Positions 62,757 to 64,000 of a stretch of 64,000 bases of DNA are shown piece after piece. The stretch is from Alkalicoccus halolimnae (GTDB lineage: Bacteria > Bacillota > Bacilli > Bacillales > Salisediminibacteriaceae). Each line of letters opens with the position of its first letter. Position 1 is the first letter of the stretch. Both the position numbers and the translations under genes were made by a program. A model generated the notes under the pieces. That model was not told where the DNA came from, ran no database searches, and was given only the letters and a program-made list of their open reading frames with translations. The stretch spans positions 2,294,001 through 2,358,000 of the forward strand of contig NZ_CP144914.1 of NCBI RefSeq assembly GCF_008014775.2, written 5' to 3'.

Positions 62757-64000
62757 TTACTGCTCTGACCGGCGGTGACGTGTAATCATCGCTGCACCTG
62801 CTGCGAGAAGAACAAGGACCATTCCATAAAGGAACCACTGATTTTCAGCACCTGCTGTTCCACCAAGGCCGGTGGCAGGCATTTCTGAAGGCATATCCCC
62901 TTCAAAGTTTTCAGGAAATTGATCTGTGATCGCTCCGGACATCATCTGGCCGACTCCAAACATATGGCCATAAGCCTCGCGGACATTCTCATATGTTGTT
63001 TCGTAATCGCCTTCCGTATAGCTGTCAAACGCTGTTACAAGCTGATCCACGTGCATCTGCAGTCCTTCTGAAAGAGCATCTGCTTCGAGACGGTTTTCAG
63101 TAGCATCAGATAAGAACTGGGAAAATGTATCACGGTAGCCAGCAAGATTATTCAGGGCTTCTTCCTGTCCGGCTTCGTCCTCTTCCGCTGTTGCCACGAC
63201 ATAATTCACGAAGAAGTCGATATGCTCACTCCACTGTTCATTAAATGCGTCGCCTGCTTCTTCTCCGTAAACACCGCTGATTGCTTCAGTCAGATCTTCT
63301 GTGTTTTCGTTAAGTGCTCCGGCTGCTGCATCAAAGTCCCCTGCTCCATCGATCCCCTTCTGCATAGCAACTACAGCTAATCCTGCGTGTTCGGAGAAAA
63401 GGTAGTTCAGATCTGAACGGAGATCCGCTGCCGGTGTGTCGGCTGATGATCCTTCAAAATCTTCATCAAACTGATCTACTATAGCAGTGGAAAGACCTTT
63501 GCTTACCCCGTACATGTGGTTAATCGATTCTCTTACATCACTGTAGGCCGCATCAAAGTCTCCCTCGTTATACTGGTCGAATGCTCCTACAAGCTGATTC
63601 ACGTGCATCTGCAGTCCTTCTGCGAGCATGTCAGCTTCTAAACGCTCTTCTGTAGCACCTTCGAGAAAGCTGGAGAAGTCGGCGCGGTATCCATCAAGCT
63701 GAGTAAGTGCTTCCTGACGACCCTCTTCATCTTCTTCCGCTGTTGCCGTTACATAATCAACGAAGAATCCGATATGATCTTCCCACATGCCCTGGAAAGT
63801 CTGAGCCGCTTCTTCTCCATAAACTTCCTCAATCGCACCAGTTAAATCTTCCGTATTAGCCTGCAGAGCACCTGCAATTTGATCAAAGTCTTCGGCTCCG
63901 TCAATTCCTTTTTGCATGGTGAATACTGCCAGATAGGCGTGTTCTGATAAGTACTGATCCAGCGTAGCGCGGAGATCCGCTGCCGGTGTGCTGACCGTCG
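62757..64000 (-). CDS. Cell-wall-anchored tandem-repeat protein (N-terminal part outside window)
   Basis: At least 413 residues are visible and the frame stays open to the window edge. Two full ~165-residue helical repeats, and part of a third, are seen, each with DLRSDLNYLFSEHAGLAV, MQKGIDGA, VYGEEA, HIDFFVNYVVATAEEDE, LEADALSEGLQMHVDQLV and AFDSYTEGDYETTYENVREA. The C terminus is MPATGLGG, then a hydrophobic helix (FLYGMVLVLLAAGAAMI) and TRHRRSEQ, the layout of a sortase substrate with an MPATG variant of LPxTG. The repeats are very acidic, as expected in a salt-adapted bacterium. I do not know its ligand. Confidence 0.78.
   Translation of the reverse strand, partial: TVSTPAADLRATLDQYLSEHAYLAVFTMQKGIDGAEDFDQIAGALQANTEDLTGAIEEVYGEEAAQTFQGMWEDHIGFFVDYVTATAEEDEEGRQEALTQLDGYRADFSSFLEGATEERLEADMLAEGLQMHVNQLVGAFDQYNEGDFDAAYSDVRESINHMYGVSKGLSTAIVDQFDEDFEGSSADTPAADLRSDLNYLFSEHAGLAVVAMQKGIDGAGDFDAAAGALNENTEDLTEAISGVYGEEAGDAFNEQWSEHIDFFVNYVVATAEEDEAGQEEALNNLAGYRDTFSQFLSDATENRLEADALSEGLQMHVDQLVTAFDSYTEGDYETTYENVREAYGHMFGVGQMMSGAITDQFPENFEGDMPSEMPATGLGGTAGAENQWFLYGMVLVLLAAGAAMITRHRRSEQ

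Overview
The window looks like chromosome from a low-to-mid G+C Gram-positive of the family Bacillaceae, probably a halophilic or alkaliphilic one. Reasons: strong AGGAGG ribosome sites before nearly every gene, a T-box trpS leader, a yybP-ykoY riboswitch, SigB-type promoters, CcpA cre-like sites, a LytR-CpsA-Psr protein, SLH and sortase-anchored surface proteins, and many acidic lipoproteins. The genus is not decided. I see no rRNA, tRNA, CRISPR array or prophage.

Layout. 0-12 kb is housekeeping: a DAACS symporter, T-box trpS, an LCP ligase, fabHF with a probable FapR operator, a HemL-like aminotransferase, an aconitase and cardiolipin synthase. 12-24 kb carries small membrane and secreted proteins, an SDR enzyme, a MerR-like coiled-coil protein, an ArsA-type ATPase with its small CC-tailed partner, cstA, a MOSC protein, an acyl-CoA synthetase and a SigB-type lipoprotein gene. 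24-37 kb holds an OsmC gene with an in-frame UGA, a membrane/amidinohydrolase/AIM24 operon, an IS110-family element, an aminoglycoside-kinase-like gene, selO, a broken metE and a uracil-DNA glycosylase. 37-51 kb has FhuF-like, RsbR-like, TrxB-like and DDAH genes, a stress protein, a nitrilase, an AcuI-type reductase, a subtilisin and an amidohydrolase lacking a normal start codon. 51-54 kb is a cadCA metal-resistance operon. 54-64 kb has a polysaccharide deacetylase, an old yellow enzyme, an esterase, a Mn-riboswitch-controlled TerC protein, several very small genes, and the C-terminal end of a tandem-repeat wall protein that runs off the window.

The most interesting signal is a pair of unlinked genes read through an in-frame TGA exactly where their families carry a redox or metal-binding cysteine. 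They are the OsmC-like protein (TGA 24537-24539) and the cadA P-type ATPase (TGA 51768-51770, giving UxxC in place of CxxC). Each TGA is followed at SECIS distance by a short hairpin with G in the first two loop positions. I infer that this bacterium makes selenoproteins and that its cadmium/zinc efflux pump may be one of them.

The second signal is a family of about a dozen dispersed intergenic repeats. One copy of about 576 bp looks full length, others are single arms or partial, and one is split by the IS110 element, whose ends can be read from intact copies.
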